DNA of 64,000 nt from Crocodylus rhombifer (lineage: Eukaryota; Chordata; Crocodylia; Crocodylidae), in NCBI GenBank assembly GCA_038503035.1, contig JAVSML010018994.1, positions 1 through 64,000 of the forward strand, read 5' to 3'. The notes under the pieces were generated by a model. That model saw nothing but the letters and a program-made list of their open reading frames with translations, did not search any database and was not told where the DNA came from. This document shows positions 36,720 through 48,900 of this stretch, piece by piece; the stretch's first letter is position 1, and each line of letters begins with the position of its first letter. The position numbers were made by a program, and so were the translations under genes.

Positions 36720-37600
36720 CATAAGAGCAGCTGCCACAAGAAGGAGCCGGGCGCCTGCCACAGGACCCAGATGGGCAAGGCAGAGGGCAGCCTCAGGGGC
36801 TGACAGGAGCAAGGGAGCCCCACTGAGGGGCAGCAGCCTTAAGGGACACCACCAGGGAGCAGAGGGACTCTGACCAGAAGCTCAGATGCCATGGTTGGGG
36901 ACAATTCCTCAAGCCCGCAGGCATCCCAGACAGCCCTGCAGTGAGCAGAGCACAGGGGATCACGAGCCCCCTGGAGGGGGAAGTAGATGACACCAGCTGG
37001 AGGGACCAGGACAACTGGACCACAGGTTGGCTGGGCCCCAGGGAGGTGATACCAGAAGAGCCAGTCAGCCAGTTGCCTGTACCCATGCCTACTAAGATAA
37101 AGGGGATGGATGAGTCTCCCCAAGGGGCTGAGGGCTCAGAGAGAGAGAATCTTGGGAGCCTGCTGGCAGAAGCTGGTCATTTTCAGTTGAGTTTCTTTAG
37201 TTACAGTTTGGCCCTGGATGGGGCAGGTTTAATTTCCCAGGAGAAGGGAAGCCAACCTGAAGATGAGGGATGGACCTCTAAAGACTGATGGCCAGGAAGA
37301 CCCAACCCTTTCAAGGCAGGCAGTGTGGGAAAACCTGTAGGGAGCAGCATCTACTGAAGCCAAGGATATGGTAAGGGTGGGGTAAAGGGGAAGTTTGGAG
37401 CCCTGCAAAGACACCCCAAAGCTGAGACCCCTTTGGGTCATCTACAGGGAACTGTCTCCCCAACAATAACATCAAAGATGTGGCAGGTGAGAAGTGGCAG
37501 TGCCTGAACAATTTAGGTGGCACCGAAACCTGATCTCACCCTGACGTCGCTGGGGGGCAAGGCACCGACAAAGAGGGGGCCCAAAACCTTCTAACACCTA
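36720..37600. other. GC-rich, probably repeat-derived segment of unknown family
   Basis: The text is purine-rich and GC-rich, with frames on both strands but no recognisable domain. TGTGGCAGGTGAGAAG at 37479 resembles TGTGGCAGGCGAGAAG at 39786 inside the solo LTR, hinting at a relation to the same retroelement. I cannot name it. Confidence 0.3.
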
Positions 37601-37619
37601 CTACCGATAGGGCATTCCC

Positions 37620-37960
37620 CAGGGACAAGTAGCAGTAGTACAACCATGTGCCACTGCTATTTGTCCCCAAGGAAACACACATGTGTGTTCATCAGGACAC
37701 GCCTAGGTCTGATCTGGATCATTTCCAGAACCACAATGCAAGAGTGGTCTGACAGGCACCGCATGTAGCGAGCATCCTGGACCAACCTCCTGTGCCGTGT
37801 GCAGTGCCTGCAGCACCAGATCCTGCCCACACACCAAGCTGGCTCCATACACCATTTGCAGTGAACAGGGTCAGTCTGAGACCCATGAGCTGAATCAGAG
37901 TTCCATGGGCTGGATCCAGCCTGCATGATGTATGTTTGACACCTCTGACCTAGAGTAATG
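37620..37960 (-). mobile_element. DNA-transposon-like repeat sharing text with 54737-55210
   Basis: Read on minus, 37620-37710 gives GTGTTTCCTTGGGGACAAAT, then AGCAGTGGCACATGG and ACTGCTACTTGTCCCTGGGG. The same order occurs at 54765-54835 on plus. The right end at 37938-37960 (minus: CAGAGGTGTCAAACATAC) looks like a hAT terminus. It could be two adjacent elements. Confidence 0.5.
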
Positions 37961-37964
37961 GCAT

Positions 37965-38615
37965 AACAGGTAAGGGATTTCTTAGAGAACCTTGATGCTT
38001 TAAGGTTGGCCGGGCTGGATAGGATATATTGTAAAGTACTGAAGGAATTGGGTAAGGTAATTTCAGAGCCATTGCCTCTCCTCTTTAAGAAATCATGGAG
38101 GTTGGATGAAGTCCCAGATGACTGGAAAAGGGTAAAAATAGTGCCCATCTTTAAAAAGGGAAGAAGGAGGATCTGGGTAATTACAGATCAGTCAGCCTGA
38201 CCTCAATATCTGGAAAGATCATGGAGCAGGTCCTCAAGGAATTGATTGTGCAGACCTAGAGGAGAACAATAAGAAACCACCAGCATGGATTCACCAAGAC
38301 AAAGTCATGCCTGACCTACCTGATTTCTGTCTATAATAAGATGACAGGCTCTGTGGATGGGAGAAGAGCAGTGGATGTGATGTATCTTGACTTTAGCAAG
38401 GCTTTTGACACTATCTTCATGGCATTCTCATTAACAAGCTGAGGAAATACAGACTAGATGAAAGTACTATAAGATGGCTATATAACTGGCTGGATCTTTA
38501 CATACAACCAGTAGTCACCAATGGCTCAATATCTAGTTGGGAGGAGGTATCAAGTGGGGTTACCCAGGGATCTGTCCTAGGTCTAGTATTGTTTAATATC
38601 TTCATTAATGATTTT
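37965..38615 (+). mobile_element. CR1 LINE on plus strand, 5' part
   Basis: The text encodes LDRIYCKVLKELGKVISEPL, then VPDDWKRVKIVPIFKKG, and broken frames with the [13 protein letters not shown] and [12 protein letters not shown] motifs, ending at FNIFIND. The LTR at 38616 then splits it, and the same copy resumes at 39875. It is 5'-truncated at the start of the reverse transcriptase and carries several frameshifts. Confidence 0.88.
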
Positions 38616-39874
38616 TGTGGCAGGGCACTGTGTGTGCCTGCCACCTTAAGGCCCTGGAGCTAATGAGGGCAGCCATTTTGGGTTCAGGGCTGTCCATATA
38701 AACAAGGCAGTTTGGTTGCTGGAGGGCAGGCAACAACACTGCCTGGCCAGAGGTCTGCTGAGTTTCATCTGGAGGTAAGGGAGGAGCTGTAGGGGATTGT
38801 AGGAGGCTCCTGGTCCTGTGTATGACCTAGAACTACACCCTGCTGGGAGTGGGTGGCCTGGTGGGGCTCCCAGTGGTGCGGAAGCCTCAGGAAATGCTAG
38901 GCCAGTGATCACCCTGGTGAAACGCAGGTTGGGGCACCTTAACCCTTAGCCCTCACCTTTGGGTGGGTTGTGTTCCATCAGAGATAGCTGTGGGGGTGCA
39001 AGCCCCAAGGAGGAGAATGGAGAGTTGGAGGCCAGGTGTGGCTGAGGCTGCCTGAGCCCTGCAGGGGTTTGAGACCCCTAGGGGGAGAGTTGGGGCCAGG
39101 CGTGGCTATGGCCACCTGAGCCTCCCCCTCCCCCCCAGAGGAGGGAAGCCCTGAGACCCTGAGTACAGGGGGCATGGTGAACAGTGAAAAGCCCCCAGTG
39201 TGAAGGGGGCAGTATGAGAAGCTCCAGTGTAAGGGGGCAGTGTGGGAACTGAGGGGGCAGCAATGAGAAACCCCAGTACAAGCCCCAGTGTGAGGGGTAG
39301 AGATGTGGAGCCGAGTGAGGGAAGAATGGGAGGCTCAGCCAGAGAGCAAGAGAGCTGAGTCCTGACTCCAGTAAGTCCTCCAATGTTGGCAGGCAAAGTT
39401 TGGGTCAAATATAACATCTGTAGGAGCACCACGACCTGCTGCCCAGGCGGGGAGTGTGAGTCCCCTGTGGGCCCCTGAGGCACCGGNNNNNNNNNNCCAG
39501 TGAGGGGACCACACCCGAAGGGGAACCGGTGGCAGGGAGATATATGGCCTGGTATGACGGCGGCAGAGTCCGTCTGAAGGGAGGAACCCAGGTGGGGTCC
39601 TACAGTGGGATCTGGGGGCCCATCATGTGGGACCGGTGCGTATGAACATCATGAGGTCATCTGCGAGGCTTGGGCTGCAGTGTAGGGGAGGAATGGAGCT
39701 GCAGATAGTGTCCCTTGGCAGCAGGACAGAGAATGGGCAGCCTCCTGCTTTTATTACCAACTAATTAATCAATTAAGGCCAAGGTGTGGCAGGCGAGAAG
39801 GTGGGCAGTTTGCCCAAGAACAGGTGGATAAGCCGTGTAGAGATTGGCCCTAAGCAGCCCCGCTGCCTGTTACA
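38616..39874. mobile_element. Probable solo LTR of an endogenous retroelement inserted in CR1
   Basis: The insertion starts TGTGGCAGGGCAC and ends GCTGCCTGTTACA, so it has the TG...CA ends of an LTR, and the last 7 bases are an imperfect inverted copy of the first 7. It interrupts CR1 codons exactly (FNIFIND before, EGIECTLSKF after). The host 5-mer is repeated as ATTTT/ATTTG on its two sides. No gag, pol or env frame lies inside. The first 28 bases form a GTGGCAGG/CCTGCCAC hairpin. About 1.26 kb is shown, but a 10-N gap lies inside, so the true length is unknown. A DNA transposon is the alternative. Confidence 0.6.
39487..39496. other. Assembly gap (10 N)
   Basis: Ten N symbols interrupt the LTR-like insertion, in GC-rich DNA with repeated GGGGGCAG(T) phrases just upstream. 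The gap size is probably a placeholder. Confidence 0.95.
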
Positions 39875-40770
39875 ATTTGAATGAAGGGATTGAATGCACA
39901 CTTAGCAAATTTTGTGGATGACACCAAATTGGGTGGTGTGGCAGATGCTCCAGAGAGTAGGGCTCGGATCCAGAATGACCTGAATGGACTGGAGATATGG
40001 TCCACAATCAATCAGGTAAGATTCAACAAAGACAAAAGCAAAGTCTAGCACCTGGGATGGAATAATTACATGGATAAATACAGATTAGGAAATTACTGGT
40101 TAGGCTGCAGCACTGCAGAAAAGGACCTGGGTGTTACAACAGACAAAAAGGGAAATAAGCTAACAGTTTGATCTTGTTTGCAAAAAAAGGGAAAAAAGCC
40201 AACAGCACACTGGATTGTATCAATAGGAGTGTCACTTGCAAATCTAGGGAAATGTTTCTACTCAGCACTGATAGTACCTCACATGAAGTACTGTGTCCAG
40301 TTTGGGGCCTCACACTTCTAGGATGTGGACAGTTTGGAAAGAGTCCAGTGCAGAGCAACAAAAATGCTTAGGGACCTGGGAAGCAAGACTTGTAAGGAAG
40401 GGTTATTTAGTCTGGAGAAGAGAAGGCTGAGCAGGGATTTGATAAGTCTTCAAATACCTGAAGGCAGAGAGGGTGGAGATGAGTTTCTCTGTGGCTGTAG
40501 GAACAGGACTATGAGCAGCAGCTTCAAAATGCTGTAGGGGAAATTTAGGTTGGAGATTAGCAGGAACTCTCTGAGTCTCAGGGTGGTCAAGCACTGGAAC
40601 AAGCTACCTGAGAAAAATTATAGAATCTCCATCCTTGAAAGTTTTCAAGTGCAGCGTAGACAGACTTGGCTGGGATAGTTTCATCAGGGATGATCCTGCT
40701 TTGGGGAGGGGTCTGAACTAAATCACTTCATGAAGTCTCTTGAGCCCTACTTTCCTATGGTCCTATGACT
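39875..40770 (+). mobile_element. CR1 LINE on plus strand, 3' part after the LTR
   Basis: The copy from 37965 resumes with NEGIECTLSKF and a catalytic box read as FVDD, then KYRLGNYW, AEKDLGVT, a degenerate LEYCVQF-like stretch and SLEKRRLSRDLI. It ends in the 3' UTR with CTATGGTCCTATGAC at about 40768, a diverged (ATTCTATG)n tail. Frames are broken in several places. Confidence 0.88.
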
Positions 40771-40814
40771 GACAACCCATAGCATAACAAGTAGACTAAT
40801 AAAATCTTTCCTAA

Positions 40815-41035
40815 AGAATTACAATATTTTCTCTCACTGCTAAAGGATAACAGCATGTCCTAAGTATTATTTATCCTCACAGTACCCCTGAAGGAATTGA
40901 TTATCCCAATTTTTCACATGGGGCACTGAATCACATTGAGAATGACTTGCCTAAGGTCACACAGGAAGTTCATGACAAAGTCAGGAACATACTCCAGTGC
41001 CTAACCACAGAACTGTAAGACAAAGTTTGACTGTC
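40815..41035 (-). repeat. MIR/L2-like ancient repeat
   Basis: CAATTTTTCACATGGGGCAC, then GACTTGCCTAAGGTCACACA and CAGTGCCTAACCACAGA, follows the reversed MIR/L2 consensus closely. It is one of the better-preserved ancient repeats in the window. Confidence 0.65.
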
Positions 41036-41524
41036 AGCCCCTGAAATGAACTGGTTAGTGAAAACAATTAGCAATGGAATGACACCAGACAGGTGCAGTT
41101 ATCTCAGTGCTTTCCTATTAACCATGTCAGCAACCAAATCCTTGCAATTAAATTTGTTAGTGAATGCAAATTACAAAGTAACAACATTTAGTTTCATTTG
41201 ATTAGGTCTAAACATTCCAGTCCAATGTGATTAACATTACACAGAATGACTTTAAAAAAATCTGACTCAGAGAAAATAAATTCTAACACTGAGTGACAAA
41301 CAGAAGGGCCCTGTGCTTTCAATAAAAAGATTCAGATTGTTATTCCAGCTTCTGAAAACATTATGCTCAGCTAGCTTCTGATGTGTGCACTGGTGACGCC
41401 TAGTGGAGTATAATGGATCTGCCTTGATAGATCATTGAATGTTCGCTCTAACCTGGGAAAAGTTATATGTTGATGTTCAGCTAAAACCAGATGGGGAAAC
41501 CATACCACTGAAATATGGACTGGA

Positions 41525-41780
41525 TATTCAGTCAATAGAGAGCACGGGTGTAAGAGTCAGGAGATCTGAGCTCTGTTCCCAAGGATGCTAGACAGTTGTC
41601 CTACTGTTTTCAGTAGGACCAGGGTTTCACCACCTGTAAGGCCCAACGCTAACCTCTCTGTGCCTTCGTTTCCTTTTCTAGAAAACAGGGATACTAATTA
41701 TGACCTACCTTTGGTGAAGCCCTCTGATAACTACAAATGACAAGTGCTGTATATTGCAAAGATTAAACAGAGGAAGCTAG
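41525..41780 (+). repeat. MIR-like SINE
   Basis: AGAGTCAGGAGATCTGAG, CTCTGTGCCTTCGTTTCC, AAACAGGGATACTAATTATG and ACAAGTGCTGTATATTG follow the MIR core and 3' end in order. It lies in sense orientation, close to the reversed copy at 40815. Confidence 0.65.
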
Positions 41781-42335
41781 TTTCCAAGGCAATTGATTTA
41801 GTGCCTTCTCTGAATGATACAATTAAAATGTTAAAAAGCAAAGTAATATTTAGCCTTACCCCTTCATGTCTTCAAAAGGATTGCACAGACATCCAATAGC
41901 TACATGTTCCCCTCAGATGTATCAAGTGTAGTCATGTTATCCCATCCTTTTTTTAATAGAACAAGATTTGACCAGCCATTTGAAGGAAAGAATTTTTAAT
42001 ATAAAAGAAAAAAGTTATAAATTTTTGTGCTCCAGGCTGCGGTCAGTAGATTCAGGGTCCTTTATCCTGATGCTATATACCCTTGCAAGAACCAAGGTTA
42101 AAATATTGAGGCTGTACATCAGGTCTGAAGGACTCAAGGATATACTGGACTGAAAGAAATGTATGGACACCTCTGAAAGAAGATTGGGTGGAACTCCCGC
42201 TACAAGTTGAATCTATGTCTTGAATTGCTGCTGGTTGTTCAGCAACTGCAGTAATGAACACAACGTAAACATCCAGATAGAATCTAATGAACTTTTAGAT
42301 TTGTATTTTACTCCATTCAAATAATGAAACAGTAC

Positions 42336-42410
42336 TTTGGGGGAGAGAGAGAGAGAACTATGCACGTGCACACAAGCGTGCGTGCGTGCGCGCGTGTGTG
42401 TGTGTGTTCA
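42336..42410. repeat. (GA)n and (TGCG)n/(TG)n compound microsatellite
   Basis: A GA run is followed by alternating purine-pyrimidine text made of GTGC/TGCG units and then about seven TG units. Such a tract can adopt Z-DNA and is probably length-variable. Confidence 0.88.
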
Positions 42411-42449
42411 GTGCCCAGATCACACAGAAATGAACATGGTAGAAAAGCC

Positions 42450-43370
42450 TAACTGAAGCAGATTGTTGACTTATAAAACGGTATATGATGTGTACCACTC
42501 TTAGCTGAAATAATAATAATTTCTAAACAAGAGAGGTTTCTTTGTCCATCTGTTCTATTCAAGCTGATTGAATGGAATCCTATTTTTGTAATGTCACCTA
42601 GTAATTTAGTTTAAGTGATCTAGTTTAGTTTAGATATCTTTGGCAGAAGTCTGACAAAAATAATTATAGACAACTCCTCCCCTCCTCTTTTGAAAAGCTA
42701 GCCCGTCTTACATGCTGGGCACAATTCACTCTAAAGATAGTTAATACTGCTTTTAGATCAGAAAAAAGGATCACTAGAGAGCGAGAATTAAATTCTCCGT
42801 CATGTCCCCAGAGTTGAGTATGCTGCCTTTTTGTGGTCTGCTGATCCAGGAAATCCAAGCTTTACTCATAGCATGAGGTCAGGTGCTCCATATGACCTTT
42901 AACATGCTGCCACTAGAACACCTGGCTAGCCAAGGGTCCATGCAATCGACTAACACTGCAAATGAATTCTTTATACATAATCAGATAAACCTGAAGGTTA
43001 TTAGATTTTAATTAGCATTCACCAGCACAATCGATTGTTTGGATTTAGTAATCTAAATAGCTAATGGTAGGACATTTGGATAATTACCACTGTTCAGTGA
43101 TATTTCTTTAGCTAACTGTTTTTATTGAATGAGTCAGAGGATGCAAGTGAAACTTGTTTGCAGCCGTGGTTTCTGTGGACAGGTTTATTGTGCTTTCCTG
43201 ACTCCCAGCAACCCCAATGTGCCTTTGAAATGGTGGAGTTTGGCTCTCAGGGTATTCATTAAAAAATGAATACTTTGGAATATTTAAGGTATGTTTCCAC
43301 TTCCATTTTGGAGTAAACTGAAAAGTAGCCTTCAACTACCCTCTAGACAAGCTGGTCTTCTCCATCTACG
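42450..43370. other. Unique DNA with candidate conserved segment
   Basis: No repeat or exon was recognised. Near 42960-43075 the text GATTTTAATTAGCATTC, CAATCGATTGTTTGG and TAGCTAATGG is dense in homeodomain-like cores. Whether it is conserved cannot be judged from this sequence alone. Confidence 0.35.
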
Positions 43371-43639
43371 TTACCTAGTTGGGGTGGATCCAGGCAGGCT
43401 GTAGCAGTAAGACTGCACCCCTCTTTGCCTGTACTACACATAAGCTTTCAGTGTAGGGGCTGGCCAGAGTCCATGATTTTGTCCAGCTCCAGAGCTGCTG
43501 CCTGCCACTCCTCCCCTCCTTTCCCCTGCTGCTGAATTCAGTGGGAAGGGAGAGAGGAAGGGTGAACAGCAGCAACATTCACCCATTCACTTGCACTCTG
43601 GAGCCACGTGAAAGGCAATACAGCAGTATAGGAGAGCAA

Positions 43640-45286
43640 TACAGCAGTGTACAGACAATCCAGGAAACTTTCGGAGAGTGTTGGGGACAACTTCTTAGTG
43701 CAAGTGCTGCAGCATCCAGCTAGGGACCATGCTCTTCTTTACCTCCTGCTCATAAGCAGGAAAGAATTAGTGGGGAATACAGCAGTAGATCGCAACTTCA
43801 GCAGCAGTGACCACAGGATGATTGAGTTCAGAATCCTGAAGAAAGGAAGGATGGAGAGCAGCAGAGTACGGACCCTGTACTTCAGAAAAGCAGACTTTGA
43901 CTCACTTAGCGACCAGCTGCAGAGCAGTCAACCTCACCTCAGTCCCTGGAAAAATCAAGGAGCAGATCCTCACGGAATCCATTTCTAAGCACTTGGACAA
44001 GAAAAGAGTGATTAGGAACAGTTAACACTGAGTCACCAGGGGCAAGTCATGCCTGACCCACCTGATTGCCTTCTGTGATGAGGTGACTAGCTCTGTGGAT
44101 GCAGAGAGACCAATGGATATGGTGTACTTTGATTTTAACAAGGCTTTTGATATAGTCTCCCACAATATTCTTGCAGGGAAGCTAAGGAAATATGGGCTGG
44201 ATGAATAGACTGTAAGGTGGATAGAAAACCGGCTGAAGCATCAGGCTCAGAAAATAGCAATCCATGGCTCAATGTCTAGTTGGCAGCCTATCAAGTGGAG
44301 TGTCCCAGGGGTTGGCCCTGAGGCTGGTTTTGTTCAACATCTTCATCAACAGCCTGAAAGATGGCTGAAAGTGCACACTCAGCAAGTTTGCAGATGACAC
44401 CAAGCTGGGGGGAGTAGTAGATATGCTGAAGAGTAGGGCCAGGATTCAGGGTGACCTAGACAAATTAGAGTATTGGGCCAAAAAGAATCTCATGAGGTTC
44501 AACAAGGACAAGTGCAAAGTCCTGCAGTTAGGACAACAATCCCCTGTACCAGTGCAGGCTGTGGGCTGACTGGCTGGGCAGCAGCTTTGCAAAAAAGGAC
44601 CTTGGGGTTACAGTGGACAATAAGCTGAATATGAGCCAATACTATTCCCTTGTTGCCAAGAAGGCTAACAGTATACTGGGCTGCACTGTTTGGTGTGTTG
44701 CCCGTAGGTCAAGGGAAGTAATTATTCCCCTCTATTCAGCACTGGTGAAACCACATCTGGAGTACTGTGTTCAGTTTTGAGCCCTCCATTACAGAAAGGA
44801 TGTGAACGAATTGGAGAGAGTCCAGCGGAGGGCAACAAAAATAGTGAGGGAGCTGGGGGACATGCCTGATGAGGAAAGACTGAGGGAACTGGGCTTATTT
44901 AGTCTAGAGAGGAGAAGACTGAGAGAGGACTTAATACCAGCCTTCAACTACTTGAAGTGGGAGTCCGACAGAGGATGGAGCTAGGCTATTCTTAGAGGTG
45001 GCAGATGACAGAACAAGAAGCAACGGTCTCAAGTTGCAGCAAGGTAAGTTTACATTAGATACTAGGAATAACTTTCTCACTAGAAGGGTAGTAAAACACT
45101 GGAACAGGTTACCCAGAGAGGTGGTGGAAGCTCCATCCTTGGAGGTTTTCAGCACCCAGCTAGACAAAGCTTTGGCTGAGATAATCTAGTTGGGGAGGGT
45201 CCTGCTTTGAGCAGGGGGTTGGACTAGATGACTTCCTGAGGTCCCTAGGATTGGTCCTTCCAATCCTAACTTTCTATGATTCTATG
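43640..45286 (+). mobile_element. CR1-like LINE on plus strand with internal deletion
   Basis: The first part (43640-43910) encodes the end of the endonuclease domain: VGDNFLVQVL, RNFSSSDHRMIEFRIL and FRKADFD. At about 43920 it jumps to VNLTSVPGKIKEQILTE, deep in the reverse transcriptase, so some hundreds of codons are deleted. Next come a DFNKAFD motif, FADDTKLGG and EYCVQF. The C-terminal part reads [13 protein letters not shown] and NFLTRRVVKHWNRLPREVVEAPSLEVF. The 3' end is canonical: TTTCTATGATTCTATG at 45271-45286. Stops and frameshifts are many. Confidence 0.9.
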
Positions 45287-45751
45287 CACTGGCAGTGCTT
45301 GAAGGTGAGGAAGTGGGCACATAGTGAAAGGAAGCAGACCCTCAGTTTATGGATGAGAAATGTGGGCAGTGAGAGAATTAATAATAATCCCTTTCTCCTG
45401 AGTCCTGTAAATAGGACCATGAAACATGGAAGGCTTGCCTACCTTCCAGTTGCCCAGGCCCCAGAATCTCATATAACGTGACCCAGGAAATGCTGGTAGC
45501 TGTCCCCCAAGGGATCATATCAAATCAGCTTTTAGAGGCTGGGTATAGGGTCATCATTTTCTCATGGCTTTTCTCAGGAACTCTTGTGAGGTTTCCATGG
45601 GAGAAACAAGCAAAGGTCATGATAACAAGCAACGGGCTAAAAAGCCATAGCCATTTTTCTGTGCTAGGAAAACCTTTTCTTCGTGTCTAAATTGGAACAG
45701 TCCAGATCTTGAATACAAGAATTGCCCTACTGGAGATATCCCTTATTAATT

Positions 45752-45988
45752 TTATAGATGTTAGGGCTGGAAGGGACCTCCAAAGATCACCAAATCTAGC
45801 GCCCTGCCCCAGGGGCAGGAAGTCTGCTAGGATCAAAGGATCCCAGCAAGATAAGTATCCAAACGTTTCTTGAATAAGTCCAGAGTAGGTGCCTGCACCA
45901 CTTCTGGAGGGAGTCTATTCCAGGTCTTGGGGGCTTGGACAGTAAAGAATTTTTAATTTTTTTCTTGCGTCCAGCCTAAAACAGTCTT
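45752..45988 (-). mobile_element. CR1 3'-end fragment, abutting the next copy
   Basis: A reversed CR1 3' UTR (TTTATAGATGTTAGGGCTGG) runs into the ORF2 C-terminus (TVQAPKTWNRLP) and stops near 45988. The next CR1 3' end starts immediately. It is therefore a very short 5'-truncated copy. Confidence 0.85.
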
Positions 45989-48900
45989 CATAGAGTTCAT
46001 ACACATTACGGCTGGAAGGGACCTCAGAAGATGGAGTCCAGCCCCCTGCCTCAGGGGCAGGAAGTCAGCAGGGGTCGTAGGATCCCAGCAAGATAAACAT
46101 TCAAATTTCTTTTGAAGACGTTCAAAGTAGGTGCTTGAACCACCTCTGGTGGCAGGCTATTCCATGCTTTGCGGGGCTCAGACAGTAAAGAAGTTCTTCC
46201 TTATGTCCAGCCTGAAACTGTCTTGGAGGAGTTTATGACCGTTTGACCTTGTCATCCCTTGGGGCACTCTGGTGAACAAATGTTCCCCCAGATCCTGGTG
46301 AGCACCCCTTATAAACTTATAGGCAGCCATCAGATCACCCCTGAGCCTGCGCTTTTCCAAGCTGAAGAGTCCCATAGCACTCAGCCTCTCATCACAAGGT
46401 CTGTTTTCCTGACCTCTGATGCACATAGCTCTTCTCTGGACTTTCTCAAGCTTCTCTACATCCTTTTTGAATTGTGGAGCCCAAACTGGATGCAGTACTC
46501 TAGCTGCAGCCTCACCAAGGCTGAGTACAACACAAGAATGACATCCTGGGATTTGTTTGAGAAGCATCTATGGACGCAAGCCAGCGTTTTGCTCACTTTA
46601 CTAGCAGCAGCATCACACTGAAGGCTCATGTTCATCTTGTGGTCAATCATGACCCCCAAGTCCCTTTCAGCAGTGGTGCTAGCAAGCATAGCACTACCAA
46701 GCCTACAAGTATTTTTGTGAGTCCCCCCCACCCCCCGAGGTGGAGTGCTTTACACTTACCGGTATTGAATGTCATCAGGTTTGTATCTGCCCACTTACTA
46801 AGCTTATCCAAATCAGCCTGGATCACTAGCCTGTCCTCAGGTGTGGATGCTATGCCCCAAAGTTTAGTGTCATCGGTGAACTTGGCCAGTGCGCTTCTGA
46901 CACCAATGTCCACATTGTTGATAGAGATGTTAAAAAGAACTGGTCCAAGCCTTGGGGGACGCCACTGGTCATGGAGCGCCATAATGATTCACTACCATCG
47001 ACCACTACTCTCTGGGTCCGACCTTGGAGCCAATTTCCCAGCTGTCAAACTGTGGTGTAGCCGAGGCCACAGTCAGCCAATTTTTCCATGAGGAGGTCAT
47101 GGGATACCAAATCAAAGGCTTTTTTAAAGTCCAGATATATGACATCACTCTCTTCTCCCTTGTCCAGGTGATATGTCACCTGGTCACAGAAGGAAATGAG
47201 ATTGGTCAGGCAAGACCTACCTGTAACAAACCCATGCTGGCTGTCCCTTAGGATGTTGCCCTCAGCCAGCTTATCGAGAAGGGTTCCTTGATAATTTTCT
47301 CCAGAACCTTACTGGGGATTGAGGTCAAGCTGATTGGCCTGTAATTCCCGGGATCTGCTTTCTGCCCTTTCTTGAAGATGGGTACCACACTGGCCTTCTT
47401 CCAGTCGTCAGGTACTTCACCTGAGCACCACAAGTTTTTGAATATTTTTGCCAATGGTTGGGCTATAACACCTGCCAGCTCCTTGAGCACTCTAGGGTGT
47501 AATTTGTCAGGAACAGCTGACTTGAAGGTGTCCAGCTTCTCAAGGTGATCCTTTACTAGATCAACACCGATGCTGGGTATAAATATGCCCTCACCCTGAC
47601 CATCCCATGTCTTGCTATGCAGGGCGGTCCCATTGGACTGATGAAAGACAGATTCGAAGTACCCATTAAGCAGATTGGTCTCTTCCTAGGTGTCAGTTAC
47701 CAGCTGTCCCATTGGGTTCAGCAGGGGTTCAATGTTACCCTTGCTTTTATTTCGACTCCCTACATATCTGAAAAAGGACTTTTGTTATCTTTGATATGTG
47801 AAGCCAGATGGAGCTTGGTTGCAGTCTTGGCTTTCTTGATCCGCTCCCTGCAGGTATGGACCAGTGCTGAGTACTCCTCCTTGGTGGTAATTCCAGCCTT
47901 CTATCCTTTATAAGTCTCTCTTTTGAGGCGTAGGAAGTCCTCATGTTCCCTGCTACGGCAAGGGAGGTGCTGTGCCCCTTTCCTACCCTTTCTCCGAGAT
48001 GGGATGGCCATCCCTTGTGTTGTTAGGATCGCTCCCTTAAGGAGCAACCACTCCTCTTGGACTCCTCTACCTGCTGAGTTGTGGTCCCTTAGGGCCTCAA
48101 CAATGAGCTTCCTGAGATTATAAAAGTCATCTTTTCTGAAGTCAAGGACTTCTGCATTGCTGACTGACTTGCCAGCTTTGCGATGGATAGTCAAGGTGAT
48201 CAGCTTGTGGTCACTATCACCCAGCTTTCCGTCAATTCTTAGGTCACTGACTAGGTCATCCCCTTTGGCCAGTACGAGGTCCAGCAACACTTTACCTCTT
48301 GTCTGCCCATAGACTTCTTGAGTCAGGTAGAGCTCGTCCACACACATGAGGAAGCTTTGCAACCCATCAGATTTGGCTGAGTGCTCTTCCCATGAGATGT
48401 CCAGGTAGTTAAAGTCTCCCATGACAACCAGGCACTGAGCGTGCAGCCTCCAACAGTTCCCTGGTGAATTCCTGGTCCAGCTCTTGTTTCTGGATAGGAG
48501 GTCTGTTGTAGACTTCTACCATGATGTCCCCTGTGCCATGTTCCCCACGTATTTTAACCCAGAGAGACTCCAGTCATCCTTCCTGGGTGCCAATGTCGAT
48601 TTGCAGGAACGTGTAGCTGTCCTTGATATAGAGAGCTACACCCCCACCCCTTTTATCTGTATGATCTCACCTGTACTGGGTATAGCCATCTATACCTGTG
48701 GTCCAGTCATAGGTGGAGTCCCACCAGGTATCCATTAACCCTATGAGGTCATAGTCATTCTTGTTTAGCAGGAGGACCAGTCGAGCAGGTCAGCCAGTCT
48801 GGCTAAGAAGAGCCTCCTCCCCAGTGGAGTGTGGTGGAGGCCATCTCTTCCCGGCAGACCACTGCCTCTCTCGCCAAAAAGCAGATTGTGATCATGGAAG

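Noticed and set aside
36720..37600. Host exon with coding text on plus (115 codons at 36941)
   Set aside because: Purine-rich sequence with frames on both strands and no domain; it shares a phrase with the LTR-like insertion, so a retroelement origin is more likely.
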